Both the position numbers and the translations under genes were made by a program. The notes under the pieces are model-generated. The model was given only the letters and a program-made list of their open reading frames with translations. It did not search any database and had not been told where the DNA came from. Of a stretch of 64,000 bases of DNA, positions 22,974 to 35,040 are shown one piece after another; position 1 is the first letter of the stretch; the number at the start of each line of letters is the position of its first letter. The stretch comes from Lonicera japonica (taxonomy: Eukaryota > Streptophyta > Magnoliopsida > Dipsacales > Caprifoliaceae). Location of the stretch: positions 2,892,501 to 2,956,500 of the forward strand of contig CM038469.1 of the NCBI GenBank assembly GCA_021464415.1. The letters are read 5' to 3'.

Positions 22974-22980
22974 TATATAA
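22974..22980 (+). promoter_or_regulatory. TATA box of the UGT gene
   Basis: TATATAA lies 59 bases upstream of the chosen ATG, which would put transcription start about 30 bases before the coding region. It lies downstream of an in-frame ATG-like codon at 22946, arguing that the longer frame is not transcribed. Confidence 0.6.
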
Positions 22981-23038
22981 TAACACACAAGAAATCAAAC
23001 AAATCTTAATTGTCTCTTCAAAGAAACAAGAGAGTAAA

Positions 23039-24442
23039 ATGGAGTCCTCAACTCCCCACATGGTTCTCTTCCCATTTATGTCCAAAGGCCACACTATCCC
23101 ACTCCTCCACCTGGCCCACCTCCTTCTCCGCCGTACCACCACCGTCACCATCTTCACCACACCATCAAACCGCCCCTTCATCTCCCACTCCCTCGCCGGC
23201 ACCAGCGCTACCATCCTCGACCTCCCCTTTCCCCAAAACATCCCGGGAATCCCCACCGGAATCGAAAGCACAGATAAACTCCCCTCAATCTCTCTCTACC
23301 CCACCTTCGCAAAAGCCACAAAACTAATGCAACCCCACTTCGAACAAGCGCTCGTTGATCTCCTGCCTGTCACCTGCATCATCTCGGATGGATTCCTCTC
23401 ATGGACCCTCCAATCAGCGCGAAATTTAGGCATCCCTCGAATTTCCTTTTACGGTATGTGCAATTATTCAATGGCGGTTCAACGTGATTTGGGCGTGCAC
23501 CAGCTTCTGTCGGTACCCGAATCCAATAGTGAACCCATCACTTCAAAAAGCTTTCCATGGATCAAAGTCACTAGAAATGACTTTGATGAGCCGTTTAATA
23601 GAAGGGACCCAAAGGGTCCTCATTTTGATTTTGTATTTGAGCAAGTTATAACAACAAGTGAGAGCTATGGCCTAATTGTGAACAGCTTCTATAAGTTAGA
23701 GCCTGTGTTTTTTGAGTACTGGAACCGTGAGAGCCAACCAAAAGCCTGGTGCATCGGACCCTTGTGCTTGGCCGAGCCAAGAGTTGAAGGCGAAACAAAA
23801 ACCAAGCCCAGGTGGGTGAATTGGCTAGACAAAAAGCAAGAACAGGGGAGCTCTGTTTTGTATGTCGCATTTGGGTCTCAAGCTGAGATATCCAAGGAAC
23901 AATTTCGCGAAATAGCTAAAGGGTTGGAGGAATCGAAGGTGAATTTCTTGTGGGTCGTGAGGAAAAATGAAGACTTCGAGTTTGTGAATGAGATTGAAGA
24001 CAGAGTTGGAGAGAGAGGGATGATTGTTAGAGAGTGGGTTGATCAGAGAGAGATTTTGAGGCATGAGAGTGTGAAGGGGTTTTTGAGCCATTGTGGTTGG
24101 AATTCAGTGGTGGAGAGTATGTGTGCAAAAGTTCCGGTGCTGGCGTGGCCGATGATGGCGGAGCAACGGCTGAATGCGAAGATGGTGGTGGAGGAGATCA
24201 AGATTGGGCTGAGGGTGGAGGGTAGTGGGAAAGGCCTTGTGCAGTGGGAGAGTTTGAAGAAGAGTGTGAAGGAGTTAATGGAAGGGGAGATGGGGAAAGA
24301 GGTGAGGAAGAAGGTGAGAGAGGTTGGTGAGGATGCAATTGAGGCCATGGCTGAGGGTGGCTCTTCTTGGAAAGAGTTGAATCAGCTCATTGATGAATTA
24401 CATGTTGTTCAAAAGATGAAGAATCTTAAAAGCTCTAGTTGA
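23039..24442 (+). CDS. UDP-glycosyltransferase, family 1, UGT90A type
   Basis: The encoded enzyme transfers a sugar from a UDP-sugar to a small acceptor in the cytosol. It is a single exon of 467 codons, typical for plant family-1 UGTs. The start at 23039 (aaaATGG) gives the usual short N-terminus; the frame is open for 31 codons upstream but that part precedes the TATA box. The catalytic His is H18 in MSKGHTIPLLHLA, and the partner Asp is probably D117 in CIISDGFLSW. The PSPG donor-binding box spans residues 333-376, opening WVDQREILRH, with HCGWNSV-ES in the middle and ending MMAEQ. The terminal Gln at 376 is usual for UDP-glucose users. The sequence resembles UGT90A proteins. The acceptor cannot be told from sequence. 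No defects are seen. Confidence 0.95.
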   Translation: MESSTPHMVLFPFMSKGHTIPLLHLAHLLLRRTTTVTIFTTPSNRPFISHSLAGTSATILDLPFPQNIPGIPTGIESTDKLPSISLYPTFAKATKLMQPHFEQALVDLLPVTCIISDGFLSWTLQSARNLGIPRISFYGMCNYSMAVQRDLGVHQLLSVPESNSEPITSKSFPWIKVTRNDFDEPFNRRDPKGPHFDFVFEQVITTSESYGLIVNSFYKLEPVFFEYWNRESQPKAWCIGPLCLAEPRVEGETKTKPRWVNWLDKKQEQGSSVLYVAFGSQAEISKEQFREIAKGLEESKVNFLWVVRKNEDFEFVNEIEDRVGERGMIVREWVDQREILRHESVKGFLSHCGWNSVVESMCAKVPVLAWPMMAEQRLNAKMVVEEIKIGLRVEGSGKGLVQWESLKKSVKELMEGEMGKEVRKKVREVGEDAIEAMAEGGSSWKELNQLIDELHVVQKMKNLKSSS

Positions 24443-25380
24443 GATGTCTGACGAATTCACCAAGAATTTATAGTTTAGGTGCTGGAATTATCATGCATAT
24501 GCAAGGGTAGATGATCGAAATAGAAGATTATCATAATGATATCAACCTTTGGTTTAGTTATGTAATGATTATCGTTTAATCTAATATTTTAGTATTACAA
24601 GTTGCTAGAAAAATAGACCAAGTACTTGTGCGAGAAAATTCTTTCATAAATTTGGGTTATTGGGCGTGTAAAACGATAACACGCCCTCGCTTCGGCCATG
24701 TCTGGGACCAGTGCTTTGGTGTTTTTAGATGATATGAACTCATTGCAACAATAAAATTAAAAACAGAATGGGGAAGAGAAACCTGTTTTCGGCTGCCCGT
24801 GAAACTTTCAAAATGGTTCATTTTGAAGAGAACGGAATATCTATTGAAAGAGTCAAAAGAAGTTTATGCAACTTAAATATATTGCAACATAGTTTTAATT
24901 TGACAAAGATAAAGTATATATACAAAATAACATATAATTAACTACATCTAATTTGCAATCAACCACAACACCTAATAATTCTCCTAAAACTACCCACTAC
25001 TAATATCCTCAAACAAAATACAAAATAAAACATGAAATACTTAATTTTAATTAACATATAAAAAATAGATACGTAACTTTATAACCCCTCCTTCGTGAGT
25101 CAGAAATTGACCTCTGGGTGGGGGGTTTTAGGGTGGGTGTCAAACTACGCAACTTTGAAATATTCATAACTAAATACTACCAAGAATTCTTAAATTTTTG
25201 CACCCCTAGGTCCATCCTTGGACGCTCTTTTATAAATAAATGAAATGTGACTATTTGTGCAAGGCCCTGTTATTATTATTTTAGGATATTGAAAAATAGA
25301 ACTTGTATGAAAAACTTTTCTGCAAAAAAATCAGGAAATGATTTTTTTTTAAAATTAAAGACCTATATTTGACCAAATTC
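24443..25380. other. UGT 3' flank, no gene
   Basis: AT-rich flank with possible polyadenylation signals just after the stop. No coding or transposon ends recognised. Confidence 0.4.
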
Positions 25381-25389
25381 CAAAAAGAT

Positions 25390-25826
25390 TGCAAAGTTAA
25401 CTTTCCAGTAAATTTTTAAATTGTATTTTTTTCTTATGGAATCATGCAAAATCAAGTTTGCACTTTTTTAGAATATTATTATAAATAAGTGTGTAATTAT
25501 AGTGCTTTAATATAATTTTAACAAATTATATATTCAAAACCTATTTATTAATAAAATGCATATAATAATTTTTTCAGAGTTATGCAAAGTTAAGTTTGCA
25601 CTATTTATTTTCTAAAATATTATTATGTATTTGTGTTTATTTGACCTTATTTTAAAGTTTTATGAATGAAACATAAGAATATATACTTGTTAAAAAAAAT
25701 AAGCATATCGTGCAAAACAAATTTGTACTAAATTTGTATGATTGCAAAGTTAAGTTTGCATAAAATACAATTTTCTGCAAAGTTAAGTTTGCACTCAACA
25801 CAATTTAATGCAAAGTAAAGTTTGCA
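25390..25826. repeat. Dispersed near-palindrome TGCAAAGTTAAGTTTGCA
   Basis: Exact copies lie at 25583-25600, 25743-25760 and 25776-25793. Variants occur at about 25390 (tgcaaagttaactttcc), 25444 (tgcaaaatcaagtttgca) and 25809 (tgcaaagtaaagtttgca). Spacing is irregular. No gene lies between them. Confidence 0.85.
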
Positions 25827-27520
25827 CTCGGTCAAAACCCTTATTTTAAAACAAAATTGATAAACAAGCACTTATCTCATAATGATAACAACATCTAGGC
25901 CCTTATTTTTAAAAAATATTATTCGTTAGTTTTTTTTTTGCCAAAAACATTATCACGCAAACCCTTTTACCTTATTTCCAGTTATTATTTTAAATTGCAG
26001 TATGACTATTGATACTTCGAGCAAATAATTTGGCACTCAAATTTTGACAATTTTAATAATAACTTATATTTATCTTTTGTGACAATTTTAAGCCTCTTTT
26101 TAAAATGTTTGAGTGCTTATTTAAAGTATTAATAGATGAATAATTATTCAGGAACATAAATATATAACATAAAAATTGAGATATCAAATATGACTATTAT
26201 TTTTTGATTAAAATAAACATATCACATTTTATTTTAATCAATAAATAATTAATACATTAATATATGATAGTTTTTTTTATATCAAATATTTATATCTATA
26301 TAGAATTATTCACTAATAGATATACGCAAAGAAACTGCGTGATATCTAACCATGAAATAGATAAAGCGTATATCCTCAATATATCCTTTTTTTTGTTTCC
26401 TCTCTTCTATTACAAAATTTTTGCCTTGGTTAGCTAATGAATTGTAGCCGTCCCAGCTTTGGATTGGCCAAATATCTGTCGGTGGTCCCAAGAATTGCCA
26501 TTTAGCCTTTCTTCAATAGCATTTTTTATTTTTTATTTATATCCTATGTTTGCAATAACTTTTTAGAATATTTTTATACCTATTTATCAAAAAATTTATA
26601 TAGGCAGAAAAATATACAATAATTGGTACTTCATTTCTTTCTCACTTGATATTTATTTATGAAAATAGATAATTAGTGTGTTTCAAAATATATAATAAAA
26701 ATGTGCTAAGTCGTATTGAAAATTATATACGTAAAAATTGTAATAAAAATTCTTTAAATGACTCACATTTTACCTCACATAAAAATGTTTATAAAAAATA
26801 CTAATCGACCAATTCTAAGAAAGTTGTTTCACGTAGGTTTTGGACTATCATTTGTCGTCTAATACGAACTCTTCTGATGATGCTTTGTCAAAAGATATAA
26901 AGCTCTCTTCGCAACGAACTTTGGGAGTACACAACGATTATCCATATTTGCTGTGATTACAATTAGCGCTGCCGACGGATCATATTGTATCCAAATCCGA
27001 TTCAATTTACATTACACCAAACCAAATTTTTTTAACAAACATACATCTAATCTATATATCTGACTGAAGATTGAAGAATTACAGGCCACAACATGACCAA
27101 AATCAAAATTTATTGCTAGACCAATAATAATGTTTATAAACTTGCAAAGATATATATACGTATGTATATATGTCAAATTGGAGAGCAAATGGATTGGAAT
27201 GGTATATATACATATTCAATTTGTTAACCAAAAGGCTTAACAAATTCGGATAAATGGAATAAATTTTACATATTTGATTAACCATACCGGATTTGGGTAA
27301 ATATCCAATCAATGATAAGAGAACCTTAACCTCAACCCAAGTTCTGGGAAATGGTGTTCTTATATTGTGGAAGAAAAGTGTTTAACTGACATAAGCTTTT
27401 CTTCAAAAATTATTTGAATTTTCAGCATATAATCCTATTTAAAATTGTCTCCAAAATGTTATGTTCTAATTCAAAATTATCAAATATGGCTATTTCTAGC
27501 TAACAAAAAGTATCCTCTGC
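25827..27520. other. Intergenic, no gene recognised
   Basis: AT-rich DNA. The short minus-strand frames near 26306 and 27103 have no recognised motif. Confidence 0.4.
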
Positions 27521-27720
27521 ACGAATGGATTAGATCAAGTGGTAAGAAGCTTTCAACAGAAGCTAGACTATACGTATCTGCTCCTAGGGTACCAGGATTT
27601 AGTCTCACCACTCCCCTTCCCCTCTTTTCACTTTTGTACCACAGGTACATCAAAGAACGGACTTGTATATTTCTTTTTGGGGGAAAGGAAAATGCAGCCA
27701 GCAGCTTTTTAAACAGGCTC
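27521..27720 (+). mobile_element. Possible tRNA-derived SINE fragment
   Basis: An A-box-like TAGATCAAGTGGTAAGA is followed about 55 bases later by a B-box-like GGTACCAGGATTTAGTCTCA, in less AT-rich sequence. The order and spacing resemble plant SINE heads. I saw no target duplication and cannot set the ends. Confidence 0.35.
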
Positions 27721-27990
27721 GTAGTAATTCTACAACAATCACTGTTCTTAAACCAATTTATGATTCATACATACTGCGTTAAAGAAACAATAGCAAAAAA
27801 AATAGGCCTTCAAATGCACGTCAACAAGATATCAAGAGGTCACATGACCAAACTTAAGATCATTATACAATTTTGCCATTGTAATAAAAATTAGTAGACT
27901 GTAAAACACACCTTATGCTGATAAATGTCTAAAAGGGAAGATGAAAAGGAAGGTAAAAATGAAAGTGATCAAGAAGAGCATATGGGAACT

Positions 27991-29923
27991 TCACTTCTTC
28001 TCAGTGTTGGACTCCAGTTCCCTCCTAAGCTGCAGAGAGAAGTCGTCACTCACATCATCGTCGTCCCAATCATCTTCCCATTGCTGTGCTGTTTCTTTCC
28101 CTTCTTTCTCATTCCACTCTGCCAACCAATATGTAAATTGCAAAACTTTATGAACAATTCACATAAAACTATAGAACTGCAACAGCATTTCCAGCATCGT
28201 TTTTGCACGAGTAACAAGATATTTAGAAAATGCCAAAGTTTAGTTCATATGATGGAATGGAACTAGCAACACAAGTTATAAAAAAAAAAAAAATCTGGCC
28301 CTCCTATCACTACAACGAAAAAGAGAAGAAAATATTCGTACCAATTACTATTTCCAATAAGTCTATATATATACTGATTAAAAAAAGTCTATATATATAT
28401 ATTATATGTTTGTGGGCATGCATAGATCCATCTATTGAATTACATTAATCAATTGAACCCATGTTGGTTCAGGAATTGAAGCTAATAAGCATACTTCCCA
28501 ATCCCTGGCATTGTTTCTACAAACGATGACTTAAATCACAATGAGGGAGGCGTGAAGACCAAAATATGAGCACAGTAAATAATATAGACAATAGAACCAC
28601 GCTAAGGATCCTCCACATAATTGGTCCAATAGAATCCAACGACTAGGCAAAAGCAAATTAATGAGACAATTTATATGAACCATATAAGGAAGTCACAAAA
28701 ATGTGAGCCACTCAAGGCCGATTCAAAAATAAAATAAGCCAAGAAAATAAATCAAGGTCTCATGATGGAGAGGTTTGCAACTTCAAGTTTAATTCGGAAT
28801 TTGTTCTCAACCAATGCAAAGTTTTCAATCATCCCGAAACGTTACCCAAGTTTTTAAAACATTTGCATTAACTACCAAGAAAACAACAAAGGGTGATTAT
28901 ACCTACAAGGCTTTTCCAATTAGAAAATAAGGAGTCAAAACAAAAATTATCAGAGGATACTTCCCCAGCGGTCCTCATCACACTTCTACGTGAAAATTTC
29001 CCCTTCGTTCCATTGAGAAGCTCATTATCTTTCCTCTTTCAACTTTTAATTCGTTATGCAGGAGTCGGACTCTTTCCCGATTATGAGGTGATTTCCCATC
29101 CTCTTCATAGCATTAGAACTTAAAAAAGTTCAAACCTTATGATGTTAATGACCATACAATTGGCAATCTATGCACCGCTCTTCCTTTCCTAGAAACATGC
29201 ACATGTGTTTCCGGAGCACCTTCTTTCATTTTCCAATTTCCTCTCATAGTTAAATACTTAAATTACCTTCGACGAGAACATCACAGTCCAAATATAAAGC
29301 ACCACCAAACCACCCCCATTTAGAAGTCTAAAACAAACTCATCCTCTCTCTGTCTCGCTAAAACACACACACACACACACACACTCTCTTCCGTTAACAT
29401 CTAAAATATCCTGACTTTTTTTATAAGTATATGTCCTGATACTCAATTACCTCTTAGTGGGAAAAATTCAAAGGCCAGAATAGTTAAAGCACCATTCTCA
29501 ACTCAAAGCATCTCAACCTACGCTGCCACTAAAACGAATTGCCGGACCCTCCTCTAAATACACATCTTTAACAAAATGACTTAAGAAATGATAATACAAA
29601 CATAAGCAAACATCTTCTCAAGCATTCCTGCGAAAAGGCATCAAATTTGTTATTCCCAGAACAAGAAATTATTTGAGTGCAACTTAAATTTTCGTCTTCG
29701 AAAGCGAGTATCCTTTCGATCACACCATCTATAGGTTATGATACCATATTATCATTATGACTACTGTATATACAAAGTAACAAATTCAACATCTTAGAAA
29801 AGTTGAATATTCTCTTACGACCCAGAAATTACCTTCGTTGATCTCAAATTCTTCAAACTCATCGTCATCTTCAAATAAATCAATCTTTGGGTCTTCAGCG
29901 GGTACCTTAGTTTCCTTATCCAT
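27991..29923 (-). CDS. DSS1: 26S proteasome complex subunit DSS1/SEM1
   Basis: DSS1/SEM1 is a small acidic protein of the 19S proteasome lid that also binds BRCA2-type proteins and the TREX-2 mRNA-export complex. Exon 1 is 29923-29833 (30 codons plus one base), encoding MDKETKVPAEDPKIDLFEDD and then DEFEEFEINE. Exon 2 is 28118-27991, starting after TTGGCAG, and encodes EWNEKEGKETAQQWEDDWDD and then DDVSDDFSLQLRREL. The two exons, joined across a GT-AG intron of 1714 bp, give 72 residues, the normal length. The acidic blocks and the tryptophans W32, W44 and W48 are the family hallmarks. No defects are visible. Confidence 0.94.
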
Positions 29924-30300
29924 CTTAATCCCTTACTGCTGACTGCATTCATCCCCAAAAAACCAAAAGAAGAATTCAAAAAACTTACTATAACAATACA
30001 AACACAAAAATTAGCATACCAAAGTCGATGGAAGGAGTAACACGGTTTTAAATTAGCTAATAACAACATCAAACCCTAGAAAGCATGAATTTTACTATTT
30101 TAAAACCCTAGATCACATACCCAGAATAGTGAATGGTGAGAACTGAATATGGAATGATTAAAAAGGAATGTTGAAGAATAAGAAGATAAACGAAGAACTT
30201 ACTTAAGATTCACGGAGTATAGATTGTTTCGATTCCGGTGTGATGTAGAGAATTTGATATTGGATGGAGCTTGTAATTCGCCCTTTTCAGTCTTTTACGC
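29924..30300 (-). promoter_or_regulatory. DSS1 5' leader with a likely 5'-UTR intron
   Basis: On the minus strand a strong donor GTAAGTTC begins at 30202 and an acceptor ATGCAG ends at 29943, about 20 bases before the ATG at 29923. A 260-bp intron in the 5' leader is therefore likely. The transcription start should lie near 30290. Read from splice motifs only. Confidence 0.5.
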
Positions 30301-30528
30301 TGGGCTTTTATTGAATTCCGTTCGTCTATAACTCTTTCACACTTTGACCCCTCGCAAAAATGAACTAGCACCTAACCCCCATCATCTATCAGTTTTTACT
30401 TTGAAGTAAACAGAAAAACGAACACCAATTGCCAATAATCAGTCCGCGAATATTTTGACAAAATATTTTTTCTTAGGTTTCAATACCAATTTGCCCTTTT
30501 CGTGTTACCAAAAACACTCGTGGCTTGT

Positions 30529-30887
30529 TTGGTTAGTGTTTATTTTTTCAAATTTTAAAAACTCAACTTAAAATAAATTTTACTTTTACATTTTTCAAAA
30601 TTTATTTCACTTTAATTTTCTCTTTAATTTTTTTTAAAATATCATAACTTTAAATCCAAAAATTAAAATTAGATAAAAAATATATATTTGAAACCTACTC
30701 ATTTAGACCTATAAAATAAGATCCATTGTGACTATTTTTTGAAATTTTTTATGAGGGTTTTTAGTTGGGTGAAAAAACCTCAAACAAAAACCAAATCGAC
30801 TTTTCAACATACTTCCAAATTCTAACAAATACCAGATTTTAAAAACTTAACTGAAAAACTCAACTCAAAATATCAACCAAACATCAC
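30529..30887. mobile_element. Small MITE-like element (GTTTGGTT ends)
   Basis: The left end GTTTGGTTAGTGTTT and the right end, reverse complemented GTTTGGTTGATATTT, bracket AT-rich non-coding sequence with further inverted AAAAACTCAACT blocks. No clear target duplication. Confidence 0.4.
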
Positions 30888-31090
30888 CTTCATTACTAAA
30901 AAAGAAATTTAAGACCCTTTGTCTATGTTGAATTTTATGGACATATTTTTTAATTAGGCTCAATCGAATGAAAATATTTTAAAATAGGTTTATTATGAAC
31001 AAGTGCTTTGTTTCATCGAAAAAAAACAAGTGCTTTGTTAATTTTTATCTCTTGATGCATTAAATTTTATCTTATAATTTGTTACATTTA

Positions 31091-31397
31091 AGCTCCGTTT
31101 GATCGCAATATGAAAAATGAAAAGAAAAATAACTAATTTAGATGAGAAGATAGAAAATAAGTTAAGAGATGTTGTGAGATTAACTCTTACTTTTTGCTTT
31201 TTTCCATGACAAAACTTTCTTTGGGTGATGGTGAAAAAAAAATTCCACAAAATATTAAAGGAGGATGGAGTACATATACTCACAAAAATGAGTATGAGAT
31301 GGAGAATATCTCACCATATGCCTCAACTTATTTTCCATCTTCTCACTCAAATTAGTTGTTTTTATTTTCTTTTTTCATGTTGTTATCAAACGGAGCC
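31091..31397. mobile_element. Tourist-like (PIF/Harbinger) MITE with approximately 75-bp inverted repeats
   Basis: The left end AGCTCCGTTTGATCGCAAT and the right end, reverse complemented GGCTCCGTTTGATAACAAC, continue as inverted similarity for about 75 bp through ACTAATTT and GAAAATAAGTT. The 3-bp duplication TTA flanks it at 31088-31090 and 31398-31400. Non-coding, 307 bp. Confidence 0.75.
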
Positions 31398-31454
31398 TTA
31401 TAGTTTTGGGCGGTAAAAATGTTGTAAGAGAGGTTTAGATTTGAGAGACAAACT

Positions 31455-32768
31455 GTGGATAAATATTTATTTGGCAATTTTTAACTAGTCATAACATTAA
31501 TATTTACAACAAATATATGGTGGTATTAAGAAGTAACTATTACTTAACAATATATGTTTTTATGAAAAATCAAATTACATTGATACATGCCCATGCATTG
31601 CAACGTCACATGTCTTGTGTCAACCCATAGCAATAATACCTCTGATGTTCTATCATGAAAAGATATATATCTAATGTAACCAACGTAAAGATCATAATAT
31701 GGAGCCAATCCACTCTAAAAGAATATGTTAATCAATAACCTGATAGGACCATAATCTCCACAATAGATGCAATACATAATATAATGCATTGCCCTTGTTT
31801 AGATTTTTGAGCTACTCACCACTGTCTCTAAACGTTCGACCTTATTGCTACCTTCCAAAGGTTTTGGGAATTTCAACTTAAGGATATCGAGCCCTGCTTA
31901 TTTTCAACTAGGCAAGCACTACTTCATTATCATAACATCGACCATGTGGCGATATCCACATTATATAGAATCGTCAGTCTCAAGAGATAAGAATCATGAA
32001 TAATATATCCTTTAAAATAATATAAAGCCATTATATAAGCCGCCACAAGAGAATAGAATCCATATCTCATCCAAGCCATGATAGATATTAATACTCAAAT
32101 ATAGCCGAGAACCTCGGTTGATATAATTATGATGCAGTTTATGCTTATGATACCAATAATCTTAATATTACAATAATAAACTTTTCAATTCAAAGCAAAA
32201 TAAGTTAAAATTCAAGCATATGAACCCTTACATCAATTTATTCAACAAGGAAGAAAAAGATGGATATTATGACACGAACCACAATCGGTGAAACTCCAAA
32301 ATTCATACGTCACCGCGTTCTTCTTGATTTGTAGATCAAATTTATCTAAGATAAATAATGATCTAAGATGATTAAGTGAATGATTTTTTAGAAAGAGTGT
32401 TTAAAAACCCCAAAAATGTTGTTTTGGGCGAGTTGGTTGAAAATGTAAAGAAATATGAAGTTTTGAGCTTTAACACTCCACTTAATATAGACGTAATAGG
32501 CTCTTGTTGTCCCCAACAGGCGCTTATTGGAGCACAACAGACTCATGTTCTCAACAGTGCATTTTAGCACTTTCCAACTCGTTAAAACAATCACATGTTC
32601 CCCCTTGAACAGTCACTTATTTGTTAAGACGGAATTAAAACGAAATTTTTAGTGATGTTAATTTTTTTCTCTTAACTTAGGCTTATTCAAATTAAACAAA
32701 CAATAAGTATTACGCTTAAAATAGATGTTGGAATATAATTACTAAGAATTTAAACACAAAATATTACA
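31455..32768 (-). mobile_element. LTR of a Ty3/gypsy chromovirus (3' LTR, probably truncated)
   Basis: On the minus strand this LTR begins TGTAATATTTTGTG at 32768, directly after a polypurine tract AGTAGGGGAGAA. It is similar over most of its length to 54132-55900, in the same orientation, sharing for example tttgggcgagttrgttgaa and catgttccccctt. The left boundary is where similarity fades. Confidence 0.7.
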
Positions 32769-35040
32769 TTCTCCCCTACTAAATAAAATTTTGTCCCCAA
32801 AATTTAGGTAACGTACCTTAAATTAATTACTTGGTATACTAGCTAGGAATTTCAGTTTTTAACTCCCTATTGCTTCCTCCGCTCTGTGGTGTAACCACAA
32901 GACTTTCAATAATAGCATGACTTTATTTCTAAATGCTTGATCTTAACAATTTAAAATTTGAATTGGTCGGATCTTGTACGTCTCGTTATCAAATACCTCT
33001 AAACCATCCTTTGAATTATGTGGGATATATCATAAATGTATCAGCGAAGTATAGATACTTGTAAAACGTTATGAACATACATCATTTGAAGTGCAAGGCA
33101 AAAACGATACGAGACATTTCTGATACACTTTAAGATTTTAAACGACCCAATATAATGATGAGCTAGTTTTTCTTTGTTACCAAAATATATAATACCAAAA
33201 TGGGGTTTGTTTTTAAGAATACATGACTACTCACTTCAAACTCGAAGAACGATGAAGCTTGCTAGTTATAATCTTAATCTTATCAGTAGTTTGTTCCACC
33301 AATTTTGAACCTAACAAAGTCCTTTCCCTAACTTCATACCAACACATTGGAAATCTACATGGTTGACCATAAAAGGGCTTCATAAGGTGCCAGGGCTTCA
33401 TAAGGTGCTATGCCTATACTAGCTTGAAAATTATTATTGTGTGCAATTTTCATTAAAGCTAAATGCTCGACCTAATTCTCAAGAAAATCTAGAACACAAG
33501 CCTTCAACATATCTTTGAGCATTTAGATAACCCGTTCGGATTGTTTGTTGGTTTGTGGATGGAATAAAATTTGATGGGTGTCGAATCCAACAAAAATAAT
33601 TCCTACTCAAATTTAAATTAAATTGTATATAGCGGTGAGCAGGGTCGAATCCACAGAGACTGGTTAGACTTAATTCTTCAAATAATAAAGGAAAGGGGGT
33701 TTTGGAATTTTGTAATTTAAAACAAGTTAATTGAAAGCAATTAAAAAGGAGATATCAATATTTATGAAAGATCTAGCCCAAGGTATATTCTCAGAATTGA
33801 TTCATTGAATTGATCATCGATGCAAAAATAAATCTTTTATTCTTTACTAAATTGGTTATAGTTATTGATACGATCTAATAACTAATCTCTCCTTACTTTG
33901 TCGATAATCAAGGTACGACCGTTAATTACTTCTCTAATCGATAAACAACCCTAGAAAAGCTTATAGAATTTAATTTACCAACATTATTAATAACTAGAGA
34001 GACCCAATTCTAATCAGTGGATACAAAAGCAGGATCCATTTAAATTAGATTATATATCCCCACAACATAAACCTTGTCTATGTTATTTTACCACTAATAT
34101 TAGAACACCTAAACAATTACGGATTTAGATTTTCTAATTGGCAGTATATTATTCCATTAATCAAAACAATGTGCACTTTGTATTAATTAATCAACAATAA
34201 TATAATCAAACACAGAAGATATATAAATAGCAGAGAATAAAAGAGAAATATAAATTAATTAGATCTCACAATTCTTGAAGAATAAAAACCTTGAATAACC
34301 TTGAACTAGAATAATAATTTAGCAATCCATGGAGCAAAGAAAGTCTTCTAACTTGGGAAAAGGAGAAGGAAAATAATATATTGTTGTGTTCTCTTCTCTT
34401 AACCCTTACCTAATATTTATAGGCCTAAAACAAGAAGCACAATAAAACTCTAATTCCTCCTAAAAATAGGAGTCCCAAAAGAAAGCAACTAAATATTGTT
34501 TCCTAATTAAAATAAAAACCTACTAAGGAAAGAAATAAGATACCAAAACAATTACAAAAACTAATTAAGTTATTCTGCCAACTGGGAGAACACGCTAGAA
34601 AATAGAATTAAATTTCGGAATTGGAGCGCGCCCACGGCTTAACAAAACAGTACTTCTGTCTTTCTTGAACACAACTCTTAGCTTTGGCATGCTCACGCTT
34701 TACGCAATTACTTCTTCTGATTTTTCACTTTTTCCAACTTAGCTTTTTTCATCTTAAACTTGGGCTTTTAGCTCATTTATCTCTATATCCATCATCTTTC
34801 CTATACAAACACGATATGCAATTAATATCCGCAAATTAAGCATTTAAAACTAATAAATCACAGGAATATGTCTCAAGATAAATAACAATTATGCGTCTTA
34901 TCAATTTCGTAATAAAATTCAATTGAGTGCTTAGAGCTTTTTGCAAACTCTCTTAAAACCGAGAAGTAAAATAAGGACCCTAGTTAGATATAATGGTGAG
35001 AGGTATCATGTGAAGCCTCAGTATCTCTCGAACATATTAT
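32769..35040 (-). pseudogene. Ty3/gypsy chromovirus pol remnant (integrase and C-terminal chromodomain region)
   Basis: Reading the minus strand from 35040: LRLHMIPLTIISN and PYFTSRF match the integrase core. After an inserted element comes FHPQTNKQSERVI, then MLKDMLKACVLDF, then ASIGIAPYEAL, the well-known end of gypsy integrases. Further on, RNKVMLLLKVLWLHHRAEEA resembles the chromodomain-type tail just before the 3' LTR. Many stops and frameshifts are present, and a short duplication (ccttatgaagccctgg-like, near 33377-33405) interrupts one block. Reverse transcriptase and RNase H are not found nearby. Non-functional. Confidence 0.82.
33573..34902. mobile_element. 1.3-kb insertion splitting the gypsy integrase
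   Basis: The ends GATGGGTGTCG and, reverse complemented, GATAAGACGC are flanked by the 5-bp duplication AATTT at 33568-33572 and 34903-34907. Without it the integrase sequence rejoins (ITKF to FHPQT). No coding capacity. A GGGTCGAATCCACAG motif near 33640 recurs as GGATCGAATCCACAG near 47041. It may be a solo LTR (TG...CA, if the ends are shifted by one base); class not settled. Confidence 0.6.

Noticed and set aside
22942..24348. Open frames on other frames and strand over the UGT (22942-23271 -, 23010-23327 +, 23646-23870 -, 23825-24091 -, 24043-24348 -)
   Set aside because: Shadows of the UGT coding sequence with no recognised motifs.
27445..27894. 149-residue plus-strand frame downstream of DSS1
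   Set aside because: No recognised domain; overlaps a SINE-like segment and the DSS1 3' side.
33630..33660. tRNA B-box-like GGTCGAATCCAC near 33641
   Set aside because: No matching A box or cloverleaf; belongs to the inserted repeat.
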